Source of the DNA: Verrucomicrobiota bacterium | GTDB taxonomy: Bacteria > Verrucomicrobiota > Verrucomicrobiia > Opitutales > Puniceicoccaceae | Length of the DNA: 64,000 nt | NCBI GenBank assembly: GCA_038744685.1 | Contig: JBCDMB010000004.1 | Coordinates: 124,001-188,000, forward strand | Reading direction: 5' to 3' | Shown here: positions 1-9,208 of the stretch, piece by piece | Layout: the number at the start of each line of letters is the position of its first letter | Numbering within the stretch: position 1 is the stretch's first letter | Notes under the pieces: model-generated | What the model was told of the DNA's origin: nothing | Database searches by the model: none | What the model saw: only the letters and a program-made list of their open reading frames with translations | Program-made: the position numbers and the translations under genes

Positions 1-1
1 G

Positions 2-1927
2 TCGCAGCGCTGGCTTCTTGCGCAGGTTGGAGAGGATGATCTGAACTTAATCAATGATCCGATCGAACCGGTTGAGTTACTTCCACAAGTTGCTGAACTC
101 ATGAAACTTGCAGTTAACCGGGAAGGTCGAGATCAATGGGATCAGGCAGATGCGGTCTACGATTACCGGGTAACCTCGTTTGCCTTCAACTTTGGGCAGC
201 CATTACGTCGAACCGACCGATCCAGAGTGACCCTTCAGCAAAGGTCTGCGATGGAAGATTTCTCAACCCTGGAGTTCGAGTTCGATCGTTCTTACGAGAC
301 CTTTTACGTGAACTACATCCGCGTTCTTGACGCAGACGGGGAAATGGTTTGGGAGCATAAGCGCGACTCTTTCTATGTCTCAGAGAATTCGGATGAGACT
401 CTCGCTACCGATAGCGTTTCGGTGTATGCACCAGTTGGTTCGTTATCGGTCGGGTCAGTGTTGGAATGGGAAGCGACCTGGGAGTCGGACGAAAGTAGTT
501 TCCCTTTCAGAGAGATCCTCTTTGCTTCTGGAAAACCAAGGAAAGAGCGGATTGTTTCTGTTTCAGGTGATATCGAACAGGTTTCGTTTGAATCTACCGC
601 TGTTGATTCGATTGAGATGAAATCCAAGGAATCTCTCGCATGGCACCTATCGGATGCGGATGGATTTATATGGGAGAACGGGATGCCGGAACTCTCCAGT
701 TTTATTCCGACGTTGCGTCTCTCCGCCGCTGGGGAAACCTGGGAATCACTCGTGAATGATTATTACGCAAAGATCGTGGACAAGCTCCTTCCCGATGAGA
801 AAATCCAGCAGTTGGCTGTTTCGGAAGGTTTGTCGGGCGAGACGCCTATCGAAACCGTGAAGAGAGTGGTCGGAATGGCTCAGGATCGGGTAGTTTACAA
901 GGCACTCGAGTTTGGAAGTCGCGGAATTATCCCAATGGACGCTCGAACAACTTGGGAGAATAGTTATGGAGACTGTAAGGATCAGACCGTTTTGTTGATT
1001 CAGATGTTAGAAGGTGCCGGTATTGAGGCGTTTCCTTTTCTCATCTCGACTGATAGCGCCTTCGTTTCGGAAATGCCATCTCTGGATCAATTCAATCACA
1101 TGATCCTCTATATTCCTGCACTCGGCGAACAGCCCTTCGTCGACGTGGTGGACACTCATTTTGACACAGGCTACGGACCACCCGCCGGTCTCGGCGGCCG
1201 TTTTGGAGTGCGGATTGATCCAGATGGAGGAGAGATTTTGAGGGTTCCGGATTACCCCCATTCGATCGAAGAACCAGTCGCTCTGGTCGAGGTAACTGTG
1301 GAAAAGCATGAAGAGTCCCCGGACACGCTCGTTTTTTCCGAAAAGCTCTCCCTTAATGGGTACTATGCGATTTGGACAAGGCGGGAGTTCATCGATTTGG
1401 GGCCCGATCACTATGAGTGGGAAGTCAAAGATCTGGTTAGCCGTTATCTTCCTGACGAAGCGACAATAAAGACAGGGAACATTTCAAATCTAAATGATCT
1501 ATCGAAGCCTTTTGAACTTTCGATTGATTATGAGATGCCGTTATCGGAGTCGGAGAACTTGGACTTCCGTCCTGCGTGGGAGCAGTATTACTTTGATCAC
1601 GAGCCATCATCCCGCAGGACAAAACCCTATGAGATCTACTATCCTTTTTCCCTCAGATCCTCTGTTTTAGTACAGGATCCGAATCTCGAACTTGGATTTG
1701 CTGAAAGTCTTGAATCCCGCAGATCACTCAACTCGGAGGTAGTCGAGCTTCAGTTTGAGACTGCCACCGAAGAAACCGAGTTGGCTCAGTCAGGTGCTTT
1801 TGGAAAGAACTCCTTCAGCCTTGGGTGGCCGTCGTTGGTCCTGTCTTCTGATCAATACCAGCGGTTCTACGACGACATTGATGCTGCAGAAAAGCTTGGT
1901 GTGCGGTCAATCCACTGGAAAAAATAG
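2..1927 (+). CDS. Transglutaminase-like (DUF3857-type) protein, 5' end missing
   Basis: The reading frame is open from base 2 without a stop, so the ATG at 101 is probably internal and the gene begins upstream of the window; 641 residues are visible. The central part has a papain-like transglutaminase core: the catalytic Cys lies in the motif YGDCKD (Cys codon 974-976), followed about 40 residues later by FNHMIL (His) and then an Asp-rich DVVDTHFD segment. The flanking beta-rich regions resemble the DUF3857 plus transglutaminase arrangement common in Bacteroidota and Verrucomicrobiota, usually exported and of unknown substrate. No signal peptide can be judged because the N-terminus is missing. 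The family call is fairly secure, the biological role is not. Confidence 0.75.
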   Translation, partial: SQRWLLAQVGEDDLNLINDPIEPVELLPQVAELMKLAVNREGRDQWDQADAVYDYRVTSFAFNFGQPLRRTDRSRVTLQQRSAMEDFSTLEFEFDRSYETFYVNYIRVLDADGEMVWEHKRDSFYVSENSDETLATDSVSVYAPVGSLSVGSVLEWEATWESDESSFPFREILFASGKPRKERIVSVSGDIEQVSFESTAVDSIEMKSKESLAWHLSDADGFIWENGMPELSSFIPTLRLSAAGETWESLVNDYYAKIVDKLLPDEKIQQLAVSEGLSGETPIETVKRVVGMAQDRVVYKALEFGSRGIIPMDARTTWENSYGDCKDQTVLLIQMLEGAGIEAFPFLISTDSAFVSEMPSLDQFNHMILYIPALGEQPFVDVVDTHFDTGYGPPAGLGGRFGVRIDPDGGEILRVPDYPHSIEEPVALVEVTVEKHEESPDTLVFSEKLSLNGYYAIWTRREFIDLGPDHYEWEVKDLVSRYLPDEATIKTGNISNLNDLSKPFELSIDYEMPLSESENLDFRPAWEQYYFDHEPSSRRTKPYEIYYPFSLRSSVLVQDPNLELGFAESLESRRSLNSEVVELQFETATEETELAQSGAFGKNSFSLGWPSLVLSSDQYQRFYDDIDAAEKLGVRSIHWKK

Positions 1928-2320
1928 GAAGGGGTCATAACAAATGTCGGAGGGATTAGTATTCGAGCCGGAGACTGTGCAATTTATTCTGAGAAGTCGT
2001 TCGCTACTCTGGCAGTCCGTCTATTCCTAAATCACTCGGTAAGGGTGGTCACCCGTGAGAATGCGAAAACTGCCAGTGCCTAGTCTTCGTCATCGGCGAA
2101 GGCCAGGCGAGCGATGCTTCCCTAACGCGTTGGAATTATGGGATGGATGGCTATGGGAGTAGTCGAACAATGACCACTATCATGATGACCTAGACTAGGG
2201 TAAACCCTGTTATGACCTGCAAAACAGAAGAAAAAACCTGAGTTGGGCAGCGCACATCACTGCACTTGGTGGCGGGGGATGGCCACATTCGACGTTAGAA
2301 AAGGTTAACCCATCTGGCTT
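1928..2320. other. Intergenic stretch, nothing recognised
   Basis: About 390 bases between the converging transglutaminase-like gene and ppk2. No ORF with coding character, tRNA or clear terminator stands out. It may hold the terminators of both converging genes, but I see no strong hairpin with a T-run. Confidence 0.4.
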
Positions 2321-3316
2321 CTATCCCTTGTTCGCTACTTTTTCGTCGGCTTCGTAGATATGCTTGGCGGATCCGATGATGAGTGGGTCGACTTCTAGGA
2401 GGGAGTCGATTCGGCCTTCGTAGGGAACCGAGCTGAGAAGATATTTGATCGCATTGAGCCTTGCGCGCTTCTTGTCGTCTGACCGGACGATCGTCCAAGG
2501 TGCGTCTTTCGTATCGGTGTAGAAAAGCATGGACTCCTTCGCCTTGGTGTAGGCATCCCAGCGCCCCAGTGATTCAACGTCCATCGGGCTCAACTTCCAC
2601 TGCTTGAGAGGATCTTTAGCTCGACCAAGGAAGCGGCGAAGCTGTTCTTCACGACTCACCGAAAACCAGAACTTGAAGAAGCGGATTCCACTTCGGGTAA
2701 TCATTCGTTCAAACTCCGGCGCTTGCCGCATGAACTCGAGGTAATCCTTGGGCGTGCAGAATCCCATGACCCGCTCGACTCCGGCCCGGTTGTACCAAGA
2801 ACGGTCAAAGAGCACAAACTCTCCACTGGTAGGAAGGTTTCTGATGTAGCGTTGGAAGTACCATTGCCCGAATTCCGTTTCGGAAGGTTTCGCCAATGCG
2901 ATCACGTGCGCGCCTCGTGGATTTAGGTATTCGGTAAATCTCTTGATGGTTCCCCCTTTACCTGCGGCGTCCCGTCCTTCGAAGAGGGCGGCGATCCGCT
3001 CGCCACTTTTTCCGAGCCAGACCTGCATTTTGACTAGCTCGATATGGAGTTTATAAATTTCTTTTTCGTATTCCTTGGTCGGCATCATCCGCTCGTAAGG
3101 ATATACGGTACCCACGATCTGCTTCTTGTCCTTGGTCTGTTTCACCCGATCAACGATTTCCGCAGGTATATTTTTGTTAACCGTCTCGTCGATCGCGCTG
3201 GCCATTGGAAATGCTTTTTCGAGAACTTGTTCCGCCTTTTTCTGCTGAGCTTTGCGGGATGAGGTCTTTTTCTGCGTTTTGCGGGTAGCTTTCTTCGGAC
3301 TGGTTTTGGTGGGCAT
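2321..3316 (-). CDS. ppk2: Polyphosphate kinase 2 family protein
   Basis: 331 residues. PPK2 enzymes transfer phosphate between polyphosphate and nucleotides in the cytoplasm. The sequence shows the Walker A motif GRDAAGKGG (about residues 114-122), the conserved PSETEFGQWYFQRY segment, and the Walker B/lid motif FDRSWYNRAGVE (about 170-181), all typical of the one-domain class I PPK2 proteins. The first 40 residues are very rich in Lys, Thr and Ala, like an extra basic tail that could contact polyphosphate or nucleic acid (inference). It is transcribed divergently from imuA across a 336-base gap. Whether it mainly makes GTP/ATP from polyP or the reverse cannot be told from sequence. Confidence 0.93.
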   Translation of the reverse strand: MPTKTSPKKATRKTQKKTSSRKAQQKKAEQVLEKAFPMASAIDETVNKNIPAEIVDRVKQTKDKKQIVGTVYPYERMMPTKEYEKEIYKLHIELVKMQVWLGKSGERIAALFEGRDAAGKGGTIKRFTEYLNPRGAHVIALAKPSETEFGQWYFQRYIRNLPTSGEFVLFDRSWYNRAGVERVMGFCTPKDYLEFMRQAPEFERMITRSGIRFFKFWFSVSREEQLRRFLGRAKDPLKQWKLSPMDVESLGRWDAYTKAKESMLFYTDTKDAPWTIVRSDDKKRARLNAIKYLLSSVPYEGRIDSLLEVDPLIIGSAKHIYEADEKVANKG

Positions 3317-3652
3317 AGTGTTGTTGGTCTGGAAGTTATCGGTGGTGAGAGATCTTTGCTAGGGAAGGAAGGCAAAGAGCACGAAGCAGGCCAACTGCAT
3401 GTGATTGACCGAGAGGAATCAGAAGCATCGATTGGAAGAAATTTGTAGAGTCCCGCCGGCCAGGTGGATGATAGCGTCCGTTGAGAAATTGAGAGGTCAT
3501 TCTGAGTCATCGGTCTTAGGACCGATGCTACGCTTACTGCTGAAGAAACTCCTTGAGCGGCAAGTGGTCCGAACGGAGTCGGACCCTCCCCGAAGAATGA
3601 GTTCAGTCGATGTATGACTACCGAATTTGCGGAGGTTTGACATAGCTGCAAG
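3317..3652. other. Intergenic region with two perfect hairpins
   Basis: Divergent promoter region between ppk2 and imuA. It contains two perfect inverted repeats: 8-bp arms at 3508-3515 and 3520-3527 with loop TTAG, and 7-bp arms at 3566-3572 and 3579-3585 with a 6-nt loop. Neither is followed by a T-run, so they are not clear terminators; they could be protein binding sites or part of a structured transcript. Confidence 0.5.
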
Positions 3653-3704
3653 GTGCTCTTCTTCCAAAAATTCACGGGTTTGGCTTGCAATCGTTCAGTA
3701 GTCA

Positions 3705-3730
3705 AAATAGTGAACATAATTACACTATTT
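3705..3730. promoter_or_regulatory. Inverted repeat, candidate operator of imuA-imuB-dnaE2
   Basis: Perfect 8-bp inverted repeat AAATAGTG / CACTATTT (3705-3712 and 3723-3730) with a 10-nt AT-rich spacer, just before the likely start of imuA. Mutagenesis cassettes of this type are normally LexA controlled. The site contains one GAACA half (3712-3716) but not the full TGTTC-N4-GAACA motif reported for Verrucomicrobia, so LexA binding is only a possibility. Confidence 0.45.
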
Positions 3731-3733
3731 ATC

Positions 3734-4426
3734 GTGAATATTTCCTTTCCACAACCGACTTCTACCAGTGATTCCGATTGGTTGAAAACTTGTCGTAGCC
3801 TGGGAGTTTTTTCGGGTTCAGAAGTGGAGCGACGGGAAGAGGAGAGGCATCCTTCGGGCGTTTCGGCAATGGATGAGGCCTTGGGGGGAGGGTTTCCCAT
3901 GCGGGCGATTTCCGAAGTGGTCGCTCCTGAGCGGAGTTGTGGGGCTTCTCTCCTGCTTCATCGGTTGCTGCGGACGGCGCGGATAAAGAATAGCTACGTG
4001 GCGATTGTGGATGCCGATGATCGTTTTGCACCAGAAATGGTCGAGGAAGAAGATGATTTGGCCTACTGCTACTGGGTTCGTTGCCGTGGGGTGGAGGAGG
4101 CACTTGTGGTGGGCGATATTCTCTCCTCGGATGAGAATTTTGGTCTTCTCTTGATCGATTTGTGCGGAGCAAGTGCCTCTGCATTAACCCGTATTCCAGG
4201 AAATCGCTGGTTTCGTCTGCAGCGGGCCGTTCGTAAGCATGGGCTTACCTGCGTGGTTTTCACTCCGGTGCCCACGGTGTCGGCGGCGACGGTCCGTCTG
4301 AGATTACTCAACCGATTTTGCCTTGCAGACATTACCGGGGATGTCGATGCCCTCGCAGAGACTTTCTCTTTTGAGTGGATGCGCACTGGGCGCTCGCAAC
4401 GGTTGGAAGAGCTGCGGTCGGCTTAA
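3734..4426 (+). CDS. imuA: ImuA-like RecA-fold protein of the mutagenesis cassette
   Basis: The frame is open from an ATG at 3653, but the stretch 3653-3733 looks non-coding and holds the operator-like inverted repeat, so I place the start at GTG 3734 (GTG 3710 is an alternative; neither has a clear ribosome binding site). The protein (about 230 residues) shows the ImuA pattern: SAMDEALGGGFPMRAISEVV followed by a degenerate P-loop APERSCGASLL, then RecA-like strands. In characterised systems ImuA helps assemble ImuB and DnaE2 for translesion DNA synthesis after damage. It is followed by imuB after 16 bases, and the three genes form an operon. Start uncertain, identity good. Confidence 0.8.
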   Translation: MNISFPQPTSTSDSDWLKTCRSLGVFSGSEVERREEERHPSGVSAMDEALGGGFPMRAISEVVAPERSCGASLLLHRLLRTARIKNSYVAIVDADDRFAPEMVEEEDDLAYCYWVRCRGVEEALVVGDILSSDENFGLLLIDLCGASASALTRIPGNRWFRLQRAVRKHGLTCVVFTPVPTVSAATVRLRLLNRFCLADITGDVDALAETFSFEWMRTGRSQRLEELRSA

Positions 4427-4442
4427 AGTTCTCTTTCCGGGG

Positions 4443-5903
4443 ATGTATGCGGTCATCGAGATTCCTTTGGTTGCCTTGCAGGCGGTCCAGCGTTGGAAGA
4501 AGTCGCAGAAGCGGGGGTCGATTGCGGTGCTCGATGAGACGAGGGAGAAATCGATTGTTTGCGAGGTGAACGCAATGGCTGCGCGGGAAGGGGTGGAGGT
4601 AGGCATGAACCCGGCTCAGGCCCAGGCCCGGTCGCCGGAGGTTCAACTGATTGCCCGCTCCACGGTTGCAGAGGATAATCTTGGAAGGGTCCTACTGTTA
4701 CTGGCCCAGACTCTCTCGCCGCGGGTGGAGCATACGAATCCGGGAATTGCGACGATTGATCTTCGGGGAGTCATGATGGAGGGACTTCGCGCGGATGCTG
4801 AAGCGTTGATTGATCGTTTTTCCGTTCATGGGGTAAAGGTGCGTATCGGAATATCCATTACGCCGGAGCATGCCCGATGGAGTGCCCTGTTTGCCAAGCC
4901 CATTCTCTGGGTGAGCTCGGTGGAGGCGTTTCTGCGAAAGATTCCCCTTACCGTGAGTGGGGCGGATGAGGATTTGATCGAGATCCTCCTGCAATACGGC
5001 GTTCGGAGTATGGCGGATTTGGTCAACATCCCGCGTGACGATATCGGTAAACGTTTGGGGAAACGAGGGATCATTCTCTGGGATACGGTTTCCGGAAGAA
5101 CTCCTAGGTTGCTCAACTGTATCCGACCAGCCGCCCGTTTTGTGCGAAAGATTGCGCTCGAAGATCGTCTGGAGTCACTGGAGGCGCTTCTTTTTCTGCT
5201 GAACCGCTTCCTTGGGGAGTTGGTTCTTGAGCTGGAATCGGCGCAAATGGCCGCTTACGAGATGGAGCTTGTTCTGCAATTGGAGAACAAGACGCTCCAG
5301 AGGCAGGTAATCAGTATGCCGGAACCCAGCGGAAGGCAGGAGACTCTCTTTCGCGTATTGGAAACTGCACTGGAGCAGTTGCGGACCCAGGATGCGGTGA
5401 TCGAGGTGAAGTTGTCTCTGCGGGTTCATCCGGCTCAGGGGAATCAAGGAGATCTTTTTGCGGTAACCCTCAAGGATACGGTGGCCTTTGCCGAGATTGC
5501 CGACCGGATCGCTGCAATCGTGGGATCCGAACGCAGCGGGTTTCCCCGGCTGATCGATTCATGGAAGCCCGACCATTTTTGCCTGGAACCCCTTCACGGA
5601 TGTGGCCATTCACGAGCCTCGCCATTGCAGAAGGGAGACCTGCGGTCTTCCTTGCCGCTTTCCCGTTTTCGTCCGCCCCGGCGGATTTTTTTATCTTTGC
5701 GCGATGGTTATCCGGATCGTGTGCAGGGAAATCATTGTTCGGGAATTGTTCGCGAAGCAGTAGGGCCTTGGCGCGCCTCGGGGACTTGGTGGAGTCTTTC
5801 TTTCTGGAAGCGGGAAGAGTGGGACATCGAGATCGAGGGGGGTGAACTCTACCGCATCTTCAAAGAATCGGATGACTGGTTCGTGGAGGGCGCCTATGGG
5901 TGA
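4443..5903 (+). CDS. imuB: ImuB, Y-family-like polymerase subunit lacking catalytic residues
   Basis: I start the gene at ATG 4443 (MYAVIEIP, the usual ImuB opening strand), giving about 486 residues; the longer frame from 4323 overlaps imuA and is unlikely. The fold follows Y-family polymerases, but the acidic active-site residues are absent (IPLVAL instead of a DxD-type strand; TIDLRG in place of the SIDE motif), which is normal for ImuB. The C-terminal GPWRASGTWWS and WFVEGAYG blocks are family signatures. ImuB acts as the hub that links ImuA, DnaE2 and the sliding clamp. The stop overlaps the dnaE2 start by 8 bases, indicating coupled translation. Confidence 0.9.
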   Translation: MYAVIEIPLVALQAVQRWKKSQKRGSIAVLDETREKSIVCEVNAMAAREGVEVGMNPAQAQARSPEVQLIARSTVAEDNLGRVLLLLAQTLSPRVEHTNPGIATIDLRGVMMEGLRADAEALIDRFSVHGVKVRIGISITPEHARWSALFAKPILWVSSVEAFLRKIPLTVSGADEDLIEILLQYGVRSMADLVNIPRDDIGKRLGKRGIILWDTVSGRTPRLLNCIRPAARFVRKIALEDRLESLEALLFLLNRFLGELVLELESAQMAAYEMELVLQLENKTLQRQVISMPEPSGRQETLFRVLETALEQLRTQDAVIEVKLSLRVHPAQGNQGDLFAVTLKDTVAFAEIADRIAAIVGSERSGFPRLIDSWKPDHFCLEPLHGCGHSRASPLQKGDLRSSLPLSRFRPPRRIFLSLRDGYPDRVQGNHCSGIVREAVGPWRASGTWWSLSFWKREEWDIEIEGGELYRIFKESDDWFVEGAYG

Positions 5904-8900
5904 TTATGTCGAGCTTCATGCTGCGAGTGCTTTTAGTTTTTTGCGGGGCGCTTCTCAGCCACAGGATCTGGTGGATACTGCTGCGTCGCTGGGTCTCGAA
6001 GCGCTCTCGCTGACTGACCGGGAAGGAGTTTATGGGGCACCCCGTTTTCATCAACGTGCCCGTGAATGTGGCCTGCGGGCAATCATTGGAGCGGAATTGA
6101 CTCTGGCGGGAGGAGGGGTGATTCCCGTTTTGGCCATCTCGCGACGAGGTTATCAGAATCTTTGCCAACTGATCACCCGTACCCAACTGGCTTCGCCCAA
6201 AGGAGAGGCTTCCTTTTCATGGGATGAGATCGTCGAATATAGCGAAGGTCTCGTCGCTCTGACGGGTGATGCCGATGAGGGGATCTTTGTGGGGCAACCC
6301 CGTAGCCGTTGGTTGGAAATTCTCGATGACCTACGGCGCGCTTTTCCCGAGGAAGGGCAGGTCTATGTGGAGTTGAACCATCACCTTCGCCGTGTCGATC
6401 CCGGCCACCGGGCCGCTCTTTGCGATTTGGCGGAAGCCAACCACCTTCCGGTGCTGGCAACCAATGCTGCTCGTTACGCGACTCCGGCTGAACGATGCGT
6501 TGCCGATGTGTTTACCTGTTTGCGGCACCACACGGATCTGGACGAGGCAGGTCGATTGCTGTCTCAAAACGCAGAACGGCATTTGAAACCACCGGAAACG
6601 ATGAAGCAGATCTTTCGGGATTATCCGGAAGCGGTTCGCAACACGGTTCGGTTGGCAGATCGGATCGATTTTTCGCTCGAGGATCTTGGGTATGAGTTTC
6701 CCCGCTACAAAGTTCCGGCCGGTGAGACGATGGATAGTTTTCTCCGCAAGCTCACGTGGTTTGGTGCCGAGCAACGGTATGGCAGTCTTTCTAAAAAGGT
6801 TCGTCGCCAATTGGAGCACGAGCTGGGAATCATCGCGCGGCTGGGTTTTTCCGGTTACTTCCTGATTGTCTGGGACATCGTCAACTACTGTCGGGAGACA
6901 AGGGTGATGGTGCAGGGGAGAGGTAGCGCAGCCAATAGTGCGGTTTGCTACAGTTTGGGAATTACCGCGGTAGACCCGATTGGAGGTGGTCTTCTCTTTG
7001 AGCGATTTCTCAGTGAGGGCCGGTCCGGCTGGCCTGATATTGATCTGGATCTCCCGAGCGGGGATCGGAGAGAGAGTGTGATTCAGGAGGTTTATCGTCG
7101 ATACGGGAAACATGGCTCTGCGATGACGGCCAACGTGATCACTTATCGGGGCAAAAGTGCGATTCGTGAGATTGGGAAGGTGCTTGGATTTCCGACCGCG
7201 TTAATCAATCGGTTTTCCAACCTCTACCCTCACAGTGAACACAAGGAAAAGGATGACCTGAAGACGCGTTTGAAGAATTCGGGGATTGAGGCCGATCATC
7301 CCCGTGCAAAAGCCTTACGGGGTCTCTACCAGCGTATTTATGGGCTTCCGAGACATCTGGGTCAGCATTCGGGTGGAATGATCGTTTGCGAAGGAACCCT
7401 CTCGAAGGTAGTGCCTTTGGAAAACGCTTCGATGCCGGGGAGAGTCGTGGCCCAATGGGATAAGGACGATTGCGAAGGTCTGGGTATCGTCAAAGTGGAC
7501 CTGCTGGGTCTAGGGATGATGGCGGCAATGCAAGATGCCATCGAACTCACGGCCGAACGGGGCACTCCGGTCGATCTTGCCCACCTTCCCAAGGACGATC
7601 CGGCGACCTTCAAATGTATGCAGAAGGCGGATACGATTGGGGTCTTTCAAATCGAAAGTCGGGCGCAGCAGGCCACCCTTCCGAGAATGAAGCCGGAGTG
7701 CTTCTATGATCTGGCGATCGAGATCGCGATTATCCGACCCGGGCCGATTCAAGGCGATCTCCTGCATCCCTATTTGGCTAGAAGACAGGGGTTGGCTCCG
7801 GTCGATTACATTGATGACAGCCTCGAACCGGTTTTAAAGCGTACCCTCGGCATACCGCTCTTTCAGGAGCAGATGTTGCGCGTTGCGATGATCATGGCGG
7901 ATTTCTCAGCGAGTGAGGCGGATGAATTGCGTCGAGCGTTGAATTTTACCCGCGATCATGAGCGGCTGAAAAAAGTGCAGGGGAAAATGTGTGACGCTAT
8001 GCGGCGGAAAGGAGTGGAGCCCGCCAAGATCGAGCAGATCCTCCAGGCGACTAGTTCATTTGCCCTTTATGGTTTTCCTGAGTCCCACGCGATCAGCTTT
8101 GCGTTACTGGCCTATGGCAGCACCTACCTGAAAGTCCATTATCCGGCGGAATTTTATTGTGCCTTGTTGAACAATCAACCGATGGGATTCTACTCGCCGG
8201 CGACCTTGGTGCAGGATGCGAAGAGGAGGGGAGTGCGGTTCAAGCCTCCGTGCGTGAGGTATTCCGCAATCGCTTGCACCATCGCAGATGATCAGGCTAT
8301 CCGACTCGGATTGAAATGGATCAAGAACGTTGCCGTGGGAAAGCACGATCAGCTACTGGCAGAGCGCCAGTTGCGTCCGTTTTCAGGAGTCGCCGATTTT
8401 CGCGCCCGTACTGCTTATGACAAAGATGAGCTTCGGTGGTTGGGGGTGAGTGGAGCGCTCAATTGTTTCTCGGGCGACCGGCGTTCTGCTCTTTGGGAGG
8501 TGAGTGAGATCCGGGAGAATGATTTACTCGGCGAAGTGATTTCCCCGCAAGTAGAGAAGGTCCCGTTGCAGGCGATGTCGCTTTTGGAAAGGCTTCAGGC
8601 GGACTATGAAAGCGTAGGTCTTACGGTTGGATCGCATCCGATGAAGCAGATCCGAAATCGCCATCCTGAGCTGTGGCGTGCGAGTGATTTGCCAAAGGGT
8701 AAGGATGGTCAGCGTCTAGCGGTGGGCGGAGCAGTCATCTGTCGACAGCGTCCTGGGACGGCGAAGGGATTTGTTTTCGTCAGTCTGGAGGATGAAACCG
8801 GAATCATTAACGCGATTCTACGGCCGGACTTTTTTGAGAAGTATCGCTTCGTCGTTTCGCAGGAAGCTTTCCTGCAAGTGGAAGGGTTGCTTCAGAATCG

Positions 8901-8988
8901 GCAGGGAGTGATTCACATTATGGCGGAGAAAGTCTCTCCTCTGGAAGGAGAAGAGTTACCGGCGGGGGCTTCTCATGATTTCCATTAA
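5896..8988 (+). CDS. dnaE2: Error-prone DNA polymerase DnaE2 (ImuC)
   Basis: 1030 residues from ATG 5896, preceded by the good ribosome binding site GGAGGG at 5885-5890; the longer frame from 5842 lies inside imuB. A PHP domain opens the protein (YVELHAASAFSFLRGAS, then LSLTDREGVYG). The polymerase palm has GRGSAANSAVCYSLGITA and the catalytic PDIDLDLPSGDR near residue 380, and a C-terminal OB fold region ends the protein. This is the replicative-type C-family polymerase that performs mutagenic bypass with ImuA and ImuB. Length and motifs match the DnaE2 branch rather than DnaE1. Confidence 0.96.
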   Translation: MGDYVELHAASAFSFLRGASQPQDLVDTAASLGLEALSLTDREGVYGAPRFHQRARECGLRAIIGAELTLAGGGVIPVLAISRRGYQNLCQLITRTQLASPKGEASFSWDEIVEYSEGLVALTGDADEGIFVGQPRSRWLEILDDLRRAFPEEGQVYVELNHHLRRVDPGHRAALCDLAEANHLPVLATNAARYATPAERCVADVFTCLRHHTDLDEAGRLLSQNAERHLKPPETMKQIFRDYPEAVRNTVRLADRIDFSLEDLGYEFPRYKVPAGETMDSFLRKLTWFGAEQRYGSLSKKVRRQLEHELGIIARLGFSGYFLIVWDIVNYCRETRVMVQGRGSAANSAVCYSLGITAVDPIGGGLLFERFLSEGRSGWPDIDLDLPSGDRRESVIQEVYRRYGKHGSAMTANVITYRGKSAIREIGKVLGFPTALINRFSNLYPHSEHKEKDDLKTRLKNSGIEADHPRAKALRGLYQRIYGLPRHLGQHSGGMIVCEGTLSKVVPLENASMPGRVVAQWDKDDCEGLGIVKVDLLGLGMMAAMQDAIELTAERGTPVDLAHLPKDDPATFKCMQKADTIGVFQIESRAQQATLPRMKPECFYDLAIEIAIIRPGPIQGDLLHPYLARRQGLAPVDYIDDSLEPVLKRTLGIPLFQEQMLRVAMIMADFSASEADELRRALNFTRDHERLKKVQGKMCDAMRRKGVEPAKIEQILQATSSFALYGFPESHAISFALLAYGSTYLKVHYPAEFYCALLNNQPMGFYSPATLVQDAKRRGVRFKPPCVRYSAIACTIADDQAIRLGLKWIKNVAVGKHDQLLAERQLRPFSGVADFRARTAYDKDELRWLGVSGALNCFSGDRRSALWEVSEIRENDLLGEVISPQVEKVPLQAMSLLERLQADYESVGLTVGSHPMKQIRNRHPELWRASDLPKGKDGQRLAVGGAVICRQRPGTAKGFVFVSLEDETGIINAILRPDFFEKYRFVVSQEAFLQVEGLLQNRQGVIHIMAEKVSPLEGEELPAGASHDFH

Positions 8989-9208
8989 TCGAGGGAATTC
9001 GGTGAACCACGGATTACACGGATCGACACGGATTACCTGGGGGTTCCTGTTGTATTCAAGATGCAAAGGCCCACGAGGCCGCGGGCTCTCTATGGTGAGA
9101 CTGTTCCGAATTGAGTGACCGGAAGAGCGTACATCCTTCAAGGCGTTCACTCATCAGACATAGGGATTACGATCACGAGTACGATTATGATTATGATTAG
9201 GATTGGAG
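8989..9208. repeat. Short-period intergenic repeats
   Basis: Two repeat blocks lie between dnaE2 and the convergent redox operon. At 9008-9033 the heptamer CACGGAT occurs three times with 9-10 base spacing. At 9165-9204 a degenerate hexamer of the GATTAC/GATTAT type is repeated about six times. Repeats of this kind are frequent between genes in Verrucomicrobiota genomes (general knowledge); their role is not known. Confidence 0.6.

Noticed and set aside
3142-3900. 252-codon minus-strand ORF
   Set aside because: It runs through the 5' end of ppk2 in another frame, the divergent promoter region and imuA antisense; composition is not protein-like.
5842-5895. Upstream extension of DnaE2
   Set aside because: The extra 18 codons overlap imuB, while ATG 5896 has a good ribosome binding site and begins at the conserved PHP domain.
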